NCBI GenBank assembly: GCA_951802195.1
Contig: OX637629.1
Coordinates: 682,001-746,000, forward strand
Source of the DNA: Tausonia pullulans
Taxonomy: Eukaryota > Basidiomycota > Tremellomycetes > Cystofilobasidiales > Mrakiaceae
Direction: 5' to 3'
Length of the DNA: 64,000 nucleotides
Within the stretch, counting starts at the first letter, position 1, and the number at the start of each line of letters is the position of its first letter. Shown here piece by piece: positions 13,506-25,094 of this stretch. A model generated the notes under the pieces. It was not told the origin of the DNA, did not search any database, and saw nothing but the letters and a program-made list of their open reading frames with translations. Position numbers and translations under genes: made by a program.

Positions 13506-14480
13506 CTAGAGGTAAACAGGCAAAGCCTCCGAAGCCGCAAACTGGAAGTTGGCTTTGCCAACGACAACCGGCGTCGTTTTATTGGAAGGCGTGCCTTGGA
13601 TCTCGTGGGTTGCATCAGCGAAGGAAAGCCCGCCGACCTGGAACGAATTTCAGATCAGTGAATGTCTAAAGCAAAGAGCGTGCAGTTGAATGGCCTTACC
13701 ATCAGACACTCTCCCAGCTCCTGCTGCGGTATGCGTTCCTCGCGGTGAGCCTCTTGGCGTAAACTTTGCGGCCCGTCCCAAGACTGGAGAACGCGATATC
13801 CTGGATCGTTCGAACGGGCGTGAGGGGTATATTGTAGTAGTCATTAGTGTACAGAAGGACTCGGATGGGTGCGGCTCTCTGACAGATGGAGTAGTCGCGA
13901 AGGTGTCGGCGCCTGGGGGCCAACGCAGCAACGTACACCGGCGAGATTCTACCTCCTCAGCAGATCGTCGAAGTTGTCTCCCTCAAAATTGTCGGCTAGC
14001 TGACGCTGTGGGATGCCGCAGGACGCTACCAGCTTCTGAGTCTCAGCCGTTTTCTCGGCTGGCGCTAGGTCAGTGAGGGACCATGTCGGTAACTTAGAAA
14101 ATACGCTGGTCTGGATTGCTCTGTCGGACGAGAGATTTCTAGGTACTTTTTCTGCCAGTCTATCTGGTTGTCAATATCGGCATCGGGTATCCAGATTTCA
14201 TCGCCGGAACCGACAATGATGGGTGATCCGAGGATGCGGGTGTACGCTATGAGAAGTTGATCAGCAGTTTTGCAACAGCGAGAAAGAGGTTAGCAAACAA
14301 TATTTACGGTTAGACTGATTTCCACCAAATCCGATAGCGTATAGTTTGCTGATCGCCTGCTAAGAGCTGGCACGTATGTGATGAGACACGCAAGTCTGAC
14401 CTCAGCGAACCGGGGAAGGTCGTTGACGACCTGTCCAGCATCGCCTCACATCAATTCGGCCATCGCGGTGCGATGAACAA
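13506..14480 (-). pseudogene. Decayed GH79-like glycoside hydrolase gene
   Basis: Fragments on the minus strand read in order: VVNDLPRFAEQAISKLYAIG, then YTRILGSPIIVGSGDE and a Trp-Gln-Lys-Lys helix, then RVLLYTNDYYNIPLTPVR, TIQDIAFSSLGTGRKVYAKRLT and VGGLSFADATHEIQG, ending in a Phe-Ala-Ala-Ser-Glu-Ala-Leu C-terminus with a stop at 13506. The last part resembles the C-terminal beta domain of fungal GH79 beta-glucuronidases (VYAKRLTA, GG-x-SF, ASEA-x-x-VYL). There is no credible start or N-terminal catalytic half; total coding is far below the usual ~500 residues. The frame of VYAKRLTA and that leading into VGGLSF differ by one base. Plausible splice sites remain, so decay looks fairly recent. 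Family and pseudogene status are both inference. Confidence 0.5.
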
Positions 14481-14583
14481 CTAGGTGCGCGAAGTCGATA
14501 GCCAGGTGTGAAAAATAGAGATCATTATCACCAGAAGCCTCATCCGTGGGAGCAAACCAGCAAGGAACCAAGCAAGTCCCTCA

Positions 14584-17399
14584 TCATCCTGTCCGGCTAG
14601 TCCCTTCACCGCCGTCGAGGTCCATCTTCCTGCCAAAGATCGCCGCAAGCTCATCTTCAGGCTTTACCGACCCCGAGCGAGTCGCCGGCGCAGACGATCC
14701 CAGCGCCGGCACTGTTGCCTTGCCAAAAGTGCCCACCGGGCCTGATGTTGTCGCCTTGAGCGGCGTGGCGAAGGGCGAGATGGCCGAGGAGATCTCGTCA
14801 TCGCGCTCCTGCCTTGCGTTCGTCCTATACTCGCGACGGAGGGCGACCCAGCTCGTCGTCGAATCCTTGCCCATTCCACAGCGTATGACGCCCATGCGTG
14901 TGCCGAGGGAGAAGTAATCGTTGTGCTAGAAGAAGGCAAGGGGTCAGTCACAGCAGCAAGCGGTCAATCGGTCCGGCTACCAGAACAGCAATCACGTTCT
15001 TCACGCCAACGCGCTCGAACACCTCCGGGTCAGCCTTCTGGATCATAAGCGCCAGTCTGCTTCTTGACGCGGCCGGGATTTTGAGCGGGTCGTTCGGTGG
15101 AGGGAGCGAATTGAGGCACTCGATCATCGGTGCAAAGAGTTCCGCCGTGTGGGCGGCGTAGCTCGGGCAGCCAGGGTCACGGCCAGCGATGTCGGCTGGC
15201 ACCGGTGGGTGTTCCTTGTTCGTGAGTCGAACCCATTCGGCGCCACCCTCACGAGAGCTGGGGCCGCCACCGAGCTCAACGACCCCGAATTGAGCGGCCG
15301 GGGAGACGTACGACTTCCAGCCATAGGATTCCCGGATCATCGGGTGCTTGGCGAAGAGGAGCGCCGAGACAATGTATCGGAGGGGAGGCGGATCGTGCGG
15401 CAGCGTCTTCAGGATGTCGACGAGCGGGTGGTAGAGGGTTGTGGGCTCGACCGACTCGGACGACAGCAGGGCGTTGACAAGGTGCTTGCGCGGGGTCGTG
15501 GATGCCGAAGGAGGCGCAGGGGTGAGCGACGATAACCGGGCAGGGACGTTGGACGTCGATAGGTCGGTGGCCGAGCGGCTGACGGGTAGTGCTTTGGCTG
15601 ACGTGAAGCTTTCAGATCGCTTGGGAGTGGCAGGAGCCTTCTTCTCTTTGTCCTTGTCGCTCTCGACGACGAGTTTGATCCACTCCTGGCCAAGCTTTTC
15701 GCCAGCGCCAACGTCGACAACGCCACTCTTGACCGCCGTCTCAACGTACTCCCTCCATGTCTTGACTCCAGCCTTGATGAAGGCGTCCCGATCCTCTTGC
15801 TGGACAAGCGGTGCGATGAATGACCGCAACGGCGCTGGATCGACGGCCCTCAACTGAAGAACGGAGATGAGAGGCGCAAATACGCTTCGGGGCCGAGCGA
15901 CAATGTTGGCGGACGAGTATGGTGCTTTAGACGGGGTGACCGCAGAGCTAACCGAGATTCCATCTCGAAGAGCGTACGCGATCGCCTTGGCTGGAACCGT
16001 TGCGAGACCCTTGGACTTTGTAAGCATAGCGGCCGAGTCACCGGGAGACATCCGCTCTGGCGGGTCCGAATTCGACCGGGCCCGCCGAGGAGTGAAGACG
16101 CCAGACATGGGCTCAGCCAAGATGGGCGGCGTCGAGACAGCTGTGTTGGGAGGGGGAAGATTCTTGGTTGGGACGGCCCCAGAGTCTCTTAGGAGCTCGC
16201 GCCATTTGTAGGTCACCGAAGCAGAGCTCTTTAGTTCGTCGGCTGCTCCCACGGGCGATTCGACGATGATGACCTCGTACTTCCTATGAGCGGGCCACTA
16301 TTAGTGCCTGACAAGAGACCCATAGGACAATGATGCAAGACCGACCTATGGCGCAGATTGGCGCATAGGTAGCTAAAGTCTTTATCGCCCGAACTAATTA
16401 GGGAAATGACTTGTCAGGCAACTTGAGGGGCAGAAGCGCGCGCATGAGGAGAAGAGCGCGAACTCACATCAGAACGATAGTGGCCGGTGCGGGGTTGTCA
16501 AGAGCAAAGAGCAGCATATCTGTCATGATATGGTCTGTTTGAGGGAAGAGTGTCTCGGCATCAGAGAGTTGTAAAGGGAGAGACCATGTTGATTGACTCA
16601 CGATCCGCAACATCCTTCCTGCCCCATCGACCGCAGTCCCTGACCTCAACTCCACAGGCCTCGAGACCTGCTCGGAGATTCTGCGCAAACACAGGCTGCG
16701 AACCAACATCTAGAATGACGCGCGTCGGCCGGGCGGTCAGTGAGCCAGCCAGAAAGACAAGCGCGTCTACGTCGCGACGAGACGAGCTCGCGCGATTCTT
16801 CCCCCCTTTCGCGTCTCTCGCCCTCGTCGGTACGAGCCTCAGAGAACACACCTTGATAGCATCGGATGAAGTGGATAGGACCAAGAGGCTGAAAGAGGTT
16901 TCTTAGGTACTTGACCAGTAGGCTGGAAGCAGACAGACAAGCGTTGAACATCAAATGTTATGTATGAGCTCCTCAGCCCACCCTGATCGGTCGATGACTC
17001 ACGTCGCCTTCGTCGTCAGCGGTGGAGAGCAGTTCTCTACAGACAAATATTTGAGCCAATGGTCAGCGTTTTTTCGCGTCGACCAATGACGACGGTAGCG
17101 ATCTAGTTAGACCTCCAGCTTCCGCTTCTTTACTTCTCACTCTTACCATAGTCCCAAAAGATCCCCACAGCCGGCGGTCGACCCCTCATCGGATTGAGAA
17201 GCAGCTCTCTCTCTCGCTTCCATGATTCACGTTCCGCCTCGTGCGACTTCATCGTCGCCGCCAGGAGCGTGCTAAGATGTCGGCTTATCGGGAGCAGCGC
17301 CTGCGAGACGGACGATGAGTTGTCCTCGTCGATATCGTCGTCATCCGGCTTGCGAGGGGAGAGTTTTGAGGAGGATAAGGGTTCAGAGGAAGAGGCCAT
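14584..17399 (-). CDS. NYN-domain putative ribonuclease with LOTUS/OST-HTH-like repeats (MARF1-like)
   Basis: Eight exons: 17399..17147, 17036..17003, 16922..16852, 16709..16602, 16534..16468, 16393..16346, 16283..14981, 14925..14584; about 741 aa. A NYN (PIN-like) domain spans roughly residues 75-215. GIFWDYENCSPP carries the first acidic residue, followed by GVEVRDCGRWGRKDVAD, HHIMTDMLLFALDNPAPATI and LISGDKDFSYL with the conserved acidic pair. Then come three related ~70-residue helical units starting FAPLISVLQL (about 330), YHPLVDILKTLP (about 465) and FAPMIECLNSLP (about 560). Each continues into Tyr-Val-x-x-A and a Gly-x-V-x-L-G-like element, resembling LOTUS/OST-HTH. Animal MARF1 combines NYN and LOTUS to silence transcripts. 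The catalytic role here is inferred; the LOTUS assignment is weaker than NYN. Confidence 0.78.
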
Positions 17400-17786
17400 A
17401 CTGGGGAGAAATGATCAGAGGTCGGATGAGGATGAATGTGATGGTTGAAGGAGAACAAGAGTTAGAGCAGGAGCTCGCAGAGGACGCGTCCGATCGAGAC
17501 ACGGGCTTTCCCGGCCTTTCCGCGCGTTCGCTACCTTCACCTGTGATATCTCCATCTTGTTGGCTCTTCTCGATTCTATACAACATCGCAAGTAAAATCG
17601 TGAACCAATGCAAGGACATGAATCAACAAGTCTGGGTGCCAGGGTTGAGCGGAGGAACACGACGAGACGGAGGAATATCGAGCAAGGGAAAGTAAAAGGG
17701 TGGCGTCAGGGGAAGAGCAAGACGAAGAAAGCACAGAAGAGGCATAAGCGAAGAGAGATGGGCCAAATCCTCCTCCTTTCTCTTCC
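17400..17786. other. Intergenic: NYN gene promoter and MUB1 3' region
   Basis: About 390 bp between the NYN gene start (17399) and the MUB1 stop codon (17787), both on the minus strand. No gene recognised. Confidence 0.35.
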
Positions 17787-20700
17787 TCAATCATCCATCT
17801 CAGCGTCTCCACTCCCATCACGCCTGCCTCCACTGCTCGTCAATCTCTCCCGTCCAAAGAAGTTCCTCACTCCACGACCTCCCCCCTCCGAGCCACTACC
17901 CCCTCCAGCTCCCCCATCGCCACCGCCATCACCCCCCTGACCCCCCAGCCCAAGCCGGGTGCCCGCAAACCCAAGAGCCCGCGCGAAGGCTCCGCCAGCC
18001 TGAGGGAGGATCGACGCCCGGTTACCGCTGTTGCTGCTCGAGCCGCCTCCAGAGCCGGACCCGCCACTTCGGTCCCTCGAGGAGCCCCCGCTGCCGCTGC
18101 CTGATCCGCGGGCAGCTGCACGAGCGGCGAGTACGGTTGCCGACCCGGGCGTGAGTGTTGGTGGCGCGTTGGCGTCGTTCGGGTTGCCGAGATTCGGGTT
18201 GTTGCTGTTGCTGTTGCTGCTGCTGCCATGATGGGAGTTCGACGAACCCCAGAATGATGTCCGCCGTGGGTTCGGCGACCGCGACGGGCCGGCTGCTTGC
18301 GGGTCAACGTCCATCGATCCACCGGAGACGATGACTGTGTCGTGGCCAGGGGCGGAGGAACCGGGCGGAGTAACGTGTCGAATGAGGATGTTTCGGCCCG
18401 CGCGGCCAGGGCCTGGAGAGTACTCTGGGACGTTGACGGCGCGCAGGGCAGCGGTAGATCGGGGAGCCCATGGGTTCGCGTTCCGAATGACAGGCTGTCG
18501 AGGGGCAGGGGCCGGGGCTGGAGGAGGCACAGGCGGTGTCTGCGTGCCATGGCTGGCGTCGACCGTCGGCCGGACGCCGGCGCCGCCGCGAGGGGGGGTC
18601 CCTGCAGCTGCGGCAGCAGCCAGCATCGCGCGGTGAGCGTGATGTTGATGATGGTGATGCCGGGCAGGGTGAATTGGCTCGCCGTTCTGGCTCACAGGCG
18701 GCTCGGGGACAGGCTGGACAGGCGGGGTACCGGAGTTTTCGCCCGACTCGTTCTCGCCACGTTGTCTGTGAGGACAGAGGGGGTGTCAGTACATTATCAT
18801 GCACGAGGAAGAAATAAGAAGGAGGAACTCACGAGCACCAAAATCGGTGACCCTCGGACCAGGCCTTGGACTGGCACTCCTTGGAGCAGTACTTGGCTTT
18901 GCGGCAACGCCGACACTTGGCAAACTGCCTCGGGCTTGCCTCCCACTTCCCGCACGTCATATTGGCGCACTGTCGGATCCCACCCCGACTTTCGTCTTTG
19001 CGGCAGGCGTTGCGCATGATAACGCCCGCCCAGTAGACAATCTCTTCGGGAAGCTGAGGCACCGTCGGATCCGTTGGCGATGGCCGAAACGTGAATCGCT
19101 CGACGAGGGAGAAGATGTTAGGCGTGGTCGAAAGCTGGGGCCGCTTGGCGACGTGCGAGATGAGAACAACGGTCCCTGGCTCGGTGCCCATAGGCTCGAG
19201 CGCAACGTTCGGGTGAAAGGGATCCCGCGGCCGGTGGAACGCCTGCCGGACGTGCGGGTACTTGGAGAGATAGGCAAGTAACTGAAGCGAGAGAAGGATG
19301 TCGTCATCTCGGTAGGTCGTCTCTGAGGGCGTCATCATGTTGCCCTCGAGGCTCAGATCCCGGAGTGTCCGCTGCGTCGCCTGGGCCGTCGCTAGAGCAA
19401 CCGTCGGTGGGGCCGTCACCGCCCCAGGGTCGGCAAAGTCGAAGCCAGGTCCACCTCCAACGGCTGGACGCGTGATGCGGACCGTTGCGTCGGCAAGAGC
19501 AGCGAGACCCCGAGGTCCCGGTGCACCACCAGTGGCGGGCGTTGTCGCGTCGTTCTGGGTGAGCGGGACAAACGGCTGCCGAGGCGTGACATCCGCGCCC
19601 GTTCGAGGCGTCTCGGCCGCTCCCGGAGCGCCAGGAGGTGCGCCCATCTGCATGTCAACGTTGTTCTCAACGCCGTCACCGAGTTCTGGCTCGATGCCTG
19701 TCGCCGTGTCCTCGTCTTGGACAATCTCCACCTCAGCGTTCATCGGCGGGCTCACGTCGTCCTCCGTCCCAACCAGGCTGTCACCATTCGGCTCGTTTCT
19801 TGCACCTCCACCGCCTGCCGCTCCGCCGGCGCCACCCTGACGGCCACCTCCACCCCCTTCTTCCAACGCCTCGTCGTCCTCGCCGCCTGTCGTTCCACTC
19901 TCATTACCCTCACCATCCGTGTGGCCTGGGTCTCTCCGCCTCCGACGCATCGGAGGCGCAGGTCGGCCCGTGAGTGTCCCGCTGCGATCCCGGCCCCCTC
20001 CGCCCGTCGGTGTGCCCATGGGCGTCGAGACGTTGCTGCCACCGGGGGAGCTCGTTGCGCTGACCTGGCCGCTGCCCTCGTTCGGGATGAGGAGCGCACG
20101 AGGAGATCGGCTGTCCAGTCTAGTGTTGGACTGGACGGCTGGGGACGACGAGGAAGAAGAGGATGTGATGGCTCCGCGGGTATCATCGATGTTGGAGGAG
20201 CTTGCGCTCGACGAGCGAGACATCGAGGGTCGGCGAGGGCGAATGGAGGAGGAGGACGATGCAGAGGCGGAGGCAGCAGCAGAGGCAGAGATAGCAGCAG
20301 AAGCGGCAGGCAGGTTGAGAACTGGGAGGTATGAGTGACCGGCACGAGGAGTTGGGTCGACCTCAGCCATGATACCAAAGGGATTGTTGTGGTTGCGAGT
20401 GATCGCACCGAAAGGTGTCCCTCCTCCAGCCATGTTCTGCAGAGCTTCCGTCGCAAGTTGGGCAAGACGACCAGTCTCGGCGTCAGTTACGGCAAGGACG
20501 GCCTCAACGTCGACGTCCATCATCTGCTGATCATCTCCATCATCCTGACCCGTCCCGCTTTCGCCGTCGTTCATCTCGGGGCCTTCGTCGCCCGAGGTGG
20601 GGACTGAGTCAGGGGCAGACGTCGTCTCAAGTGAAGCTGAGACCGGTAGACTGGTGGAGGAGGAAGAGGACGGGGCGATGGCCTCGGAGGGCTGACGAAG

Positions 20701-22071
20701 CCCGTTGGCCGGGGAGATGGTAAGGTCGGTCTGGGTCGGTGGCTCCATCGGTGGCCCGTCAACGCGTGGCCGGGGGGCAGACTCGCCGCCGCCGCCGCCG
20801 CCCTCCGCCGACGATGACGCGGGGACGACGACCTGCTGCTGCTCCTGGTGGATTGCTGGGTGAGGGACGGCAAAGTTGATGCCTCTCCGCCTGGACGCCC
20901 TTGGCACAGAAGAATCGCCGGCGCGTCCATGGCTCCCACCAAGGCCTCCCGGCTGGCCAAGCGGGCCGGCCTCGATGCTAAGGCCTCTCGACCGCAGCCA
21001 GACTTCGAGGACCTGAGCAACAACATCGAGAACGCCGGCCTGGACGACCCTCGTCCGAATTTGCTCACTCCCGCGGACGCCGACGTTGGAGACGCACTGG
21101 AAGGCGAGCGAGAAGCGGTAGGCGATGGCCCGATCCGGCGTGAGGAGACCAGTCGAGGCGGGAACCGAGAGCGAGAGACCGTAGAGGTCTGGCGGTGGCG
21201 GCGGCGGGCGAGGGATGCACGAGTTGCGGAGAATGTGAAGGAGTCGCTCGAGGCCGCCGTCAAGGGTGAGGATCTCACGAATCCGGGGCGAAGTCGAGGT
21301 AAGATAGGTGAGGTGGGTGAGAGAGTTGAGCAAGGGGAGGGCCGCCGTGCTGTCGAGAGCTGTGGAATCAGGAGCCAGGCCACCAAGCGAGTGGGCCAAC
21401 GAGGGGTCAGCCAGAACATTCGGGGGGACGACACGGCAGAGTGAAAGGAGACGGCAAGAAGAGAAGGCCCAAGTCTTAGGGCGGTCGGAGCCTCTGTGGA
21501 CGCGACGGGGAACCCGATGGGGGGGAGGGATGAGACTCCTACCTCTCGCTTGCCTCCGTCTCTTCCGCCCCCACATGTCTAGAGCTTGAAAGGCCAAACC
21601 CAACGAGATGATCTCACTGAGTCCAAAAGACAAGTCCATACAAGAGAAACAGGCGCCTCTCGGGCGGAAACGACGACAGCGACCAGGAGCGGCTGGCGAC
21701 GACTCTCCTCACGCGAGCGCTCGTGGCCGAGCCCCTAGTCCAAGGAGAGTCGGCCACACAACACCTCTCCCTCCCGCCATCGACCTCGCGGGGGATTCAG
21801 CAGCTTCTTGGCTACCAGACAAAAGCAGCATGCTACAAATTCAATCGCCTAAGGCTAGGGCGTGCCCAGGGTGGCTTCGAGGGCGACATCTCGTCATTAG
21901 AGGCGTGTCCCCCTCGCGGTCCACCGAGTCCACCCGTTCGTCTGCTGCGACACCGACACTTCTGTAGGAGCTGGCCACGACTCGACACTCACCTCGCCTG
22001 TCATAGAGCGCGCTCGTGATGCAGACGCACGCCCGGTTCTGCTGGGGGAAGGTGTGGTTGCTCTCGCGCAT
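17787..22071 (-). CDS. MUB1: MYND zinc-finger protein MUB1/SamB
   Basis: Three exons: 22071..21993, 21359..18833, 18765..17787; about 1,194 aa. It begins MRESNHTFPQQNRACVCITS, ending exon 1 in ALYDRR, which splices to ALDSTAALPLLNSL, the conserved N-terminus of SamB/Mub1. LAFQCVSNVGVRGSEQIRTR follows. A long disordered Ser/Pro/Glu insert spans about 200-600. The MYND finger sits at about 825-868, from QCANMTCGKWEASPRQF through CRRCRKAKYCSKEC to HRFWC, with the full C6HC ligand set. The last ~325 residues are Gly/Ser/Pro-rich. In yeast, Mub1 works with the E3 ligase Ubr2 to degrade the proteasome transcription factor Rpn4; in Aspergillus, SamB affects morphogenesis. Odd: the first intron (21360..21992, 633 bp) is far longer than its neighbours, with an in-frame ATG at 21639 open into exon 2. 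Confidence 0.88.
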
Positions 22072-22762
22072 CCTCAAAGGCGGGAAGCCGGGCGGCGCGG
22101 TAGGGGTGGAGGCGAAAGGAGCGGCCGGGGGGCCAACGGATAGAGTGGAGTGGGTAGGAGTGGGTTGGTTAGCAGGGGCGACTGCTACGGCGACGGCGGC
22201 GACGACAGCGAGTGGGAGTAGGTGGAGGTAAGGATAGTTGGTGATCGATGAGGGCGGGTTCGCGGTGAGTAAGGAGGGAGCCGCGTGAACCGAGGCGCCT
22301 TGAGCTGCTCTGTCAGTGGCCACTCTCGCCCGCAAGGATGGTGGATTACAGAACCTTCTACCTCTTGCCACCGGATAAGGTTTCGAGTCGGTCTTCAACC
22401 TTCCATCTCCAGAGGTGGAATCAGGCCTGAACGTTTCACAAAAGTCCGTGAAGATATCCTCCACTACTAGCGCGCGTCATGCTGTGGCATGGCTAGCAGC
22501 GTTTCCACGCTTGTTCTTCTTTCCTCGATCTCTCTCCCTCCGAGAACCATCTGCCTCTCTCTCCTACCCGTCTGTCTCCAACACCATGAAATTTCCCTCG
22601 ATCTTCCGCCTCATGTGTAGACACCAAATCTCGGCTCGATGGGCGACGGCCCATGCGGGGCACTCTTCCACTCCTCTTTCTCTTTCTGTCTTTCTCCCGG
22701 AACGGCCTCCACCAGCACCCCTGTACACTCCGTCTCACACCCGGCACGCACATCGGTCAGCT
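22072..22762. promoter_or_regulatory. Divergent promoter region of MUB1 and the Rieske-DUF455 gene
   Basis: About 690 bp separating two divergently oriented start codons. The frame of the Rieske gene is open upstream to 22415 and contains further ATGs, so part of this may be its 5' coding sequence; the conserved domain only needs the ATG at 22763. Confidence 0.4.
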
Positions 22763-25094
22763 ATGCAGGTCGCCGTCTCGCGCTTCATCCCTGTCGCCCC
22801 GCTCCGGTCGCTCCTCTCCCACACCCGGCACACCCTCCACTTTCACATCCCGCTCGCCTCCCCTCCCCAGACGTACCGCCTGCTCCTCTTCCGGCTTGCA
22901 AGCTCGAACGCGGCGCCAGAGTTCTATTCGATGGAGGCGACGTGCCCACACTTGGGCGCTGAGCTCAAGGAGGCGGACGTCGAGGACATGGTGGTGACTT
23001 GCCCTTGGCACCAGTACGAGTTCTCGCTGTGTGTCCTCTTTTTCTTTTCTTTGTTCTTCGTCTTAATGTTAGGGAGCAGAGTGTCGGCTGTTTGATTGAT
23101 AGGCGGGCGTATGGATGGGGCCTACCCGCCGGAGAGGAAGTCGACGCGCAGGAACGCGTCGCCACCATCCCCCCCCCCCCCCCCCCCCCCACCCAGTAGT
23201 TCTTGGTCGAAATCAAGTCATCTGAAGACTGAGACTGATGCCCGGCTCCAAATTACAGTGAGACCGGCGAGAGCAGCACGGGTATGCGACTCTGCACGTA
23301 CGCTGTCAAGGTGGAGGGCCAGGGGAAGGACAGGATGGTCCTCGTTGAGAGCCCAGGAACGGCCGACGAGCAGTGGGAACTCAAGAGCTTTGAGCCGGTG
23401 TCGGAGGGTAAGTTGTCTGTTGCGTGATGGGATAGATAGACGCGTTCATTCAGGGAACTGACGCGGCTACCTTCTTTTTCAGCCTTTGCCGACATGCCCT
23501 CGGTTGCCGACCTGGCCATCACCCCTCCTCCCATTTCCGGCCCTGACGCCAACATCGGCGCTGCTGCTCCCGCCCTCAAGAAGCCCGCCTCCTCATCTAT
23601 CTTCCTCGCTGCAACGGGGAAGACCGACACCTCCAAGACCACGCTCACATCCGAAACTCTCCCACCCCTCCCACCACCAACCACTCTCCTTACCTACGCG
23701 CTCCACATTCTCCGGACACCCAACCCACTCGCGAAGGTCGCTCTTACGCGCGAGGCTCTTGCCTTCCTCCGGGCGCGGACGGCCGAGGGTAAAGGCGACC
23801 AGCCGCTCGTGACGCCTGAGGAGGCCAAGTGGGCCGCGAGCGTCGTTGGGGATGGCACACCGCCGAGAGAGGAGGGCAAGGGGGGGACGCTAAACCCGAA
23901 TAGGATGGGCAAGCGCGGAAAGGGAGGCAGCGAGAAGAGCAGGGGGTTGATGCTTCGTGAGTGTGGCACCTCCTTGTCTTCTTGACGCCACCTTGGCTGA
24001 CTGTAAGGCTCTCTCTCTCGTAGACGCTCTAGCAAATATCGAGCAGTGGGCCATCGATCTCGCTTGGGACGTCATCGCCCGCTTCGCAATGACGTCGATC
24101 GACGGTCGCACGCTTCCCGACGAGTTTTATCTGGGCATGTTGTCCTGCTCTCTTTCTCACTTCTCCCTCATCGTCTGACCTCTACGCCGTCTCTCGACCA
24201 GATTGGGCTAAGGTCGCTGAGGACGAGGCCAAGCACTTCTCCCTTCTCGTTGCGCTCCTCAACGCCCGAGGAATCCAATACGGTGACCATGCGGTCCACG
24301 CGGGGCTTTGGATGTCGGCCCAGGAGACGAGCGCGAGCTTGAGGAGCAGGCTGGCGATCATTCACATGGCGAGTCGACCAACTTGTAGAAAAAAGCACAT
24401 GAGGGCAACTTGCTGACTTTGAATGAAACCAATACAGGTCCATGAGGCACGCGGACTCGATGTTAACCCGGTGACGAGTGAGTAACCTCTTGGATAAGTT
24501 CTACCGACAGCTCTGTAACTTTTCTACATCATGCAGTTGAAAAATTCCGCAAGCAGAACGACATGGAGGCCGTCACGGCGCTCGAGATCATCCACTCAGA
24601 CGAGGTCACCCGTGAGCCTCACTTCCCTTCTCTTTCGTCTGCATTTCTCAAAAGCACTGACCCGCGTTCGCGCTTGCTCATCCCAAAGACGTCACTGCCG
24701 GTCACAAGTGGTTCACCTGGGTCTGCGCCGCCCAGAACGTCGAGCCCGTCGCAACGTTCCGACGGGAGGTCCAGCTCAACTTCCGGGGGAAGCTCAAGGG
24801 GCCTTTCAACGAGGTCGACCGGGGGATGGCGGTGAGTTGGTCGGCCGTCTGTTTGCTTTTGTCTCGTCCTGTCACTGAATTTTTTGGTCTCGCTTTGATG
24901 TAGGGCATGACCCAGGAATATTACGAAGACTTGGAGGTGGGTTGTCGCGCTGATGGCTGCTTTGCAAGCTCGAGTCGCTCGCTGACTGTCTCCTTCGGTT
25001 TCGTCAGGGTTGGGGTGGAGACCAGGACGCTGTGCGCCAGCAGGGTGGCAAACCCGTGGAGAGCGAGGGCGAGATGCACCCGCGGTTGACTTGA
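22763..25094 (+). CDS. Rieske [2Fe-2S] domain fused to DUF455 ferritin-like diiron domain
   Basis: Ten exons: 22763..23028, 23259..23407, 23483..23956, 24024..24134, 24202..24368, 24438..24477, 24537..24611, 24689..24831, 24904..24936, 25008..25094; about 514 aa. The N-terminal Rieske module has CPHLG and, 16 residues after its His, CPWHQYEF, the C-x-H...C-x2-H cluster ligands. From about residue 285 comes DUF455, with ANIEQWAIDLAWD, VAEDEAKHFSLL, VHEARGLDVNP and IIHSDEVT joined to HVTAGHKWFTW. The E, ExxH, E, ExxH pattern suits a diiron ferritin-like site. A Rieske electron donor on the same chain suggests a self-sufficient oxygen-activating enzyme; the substrate is unknown. Two introns, 24135..24201 and 24369..24437, need GC donors. 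The start is ambiguous (22763 chosen). Confidence 0.85.
23169..23190. repeat. C22 homopolymer inside intron 1 of the Rieske-DUF455 gene
   Basis: Twenty-two consecutive C residues directly followed by ACCCAG, an alternative acceptor-like site upstream of the acceptor I chose (exon 2 at 23259). Its length may be misread by sequencing. Confidence 0.85.

Noticed and set aside
24135-24201. GT donors inside CATGTTGTCC as alternatives to the GC donor
   Set aside because: Both available GT sites give the wrong phase and lead straight to a TAA in the next exon.
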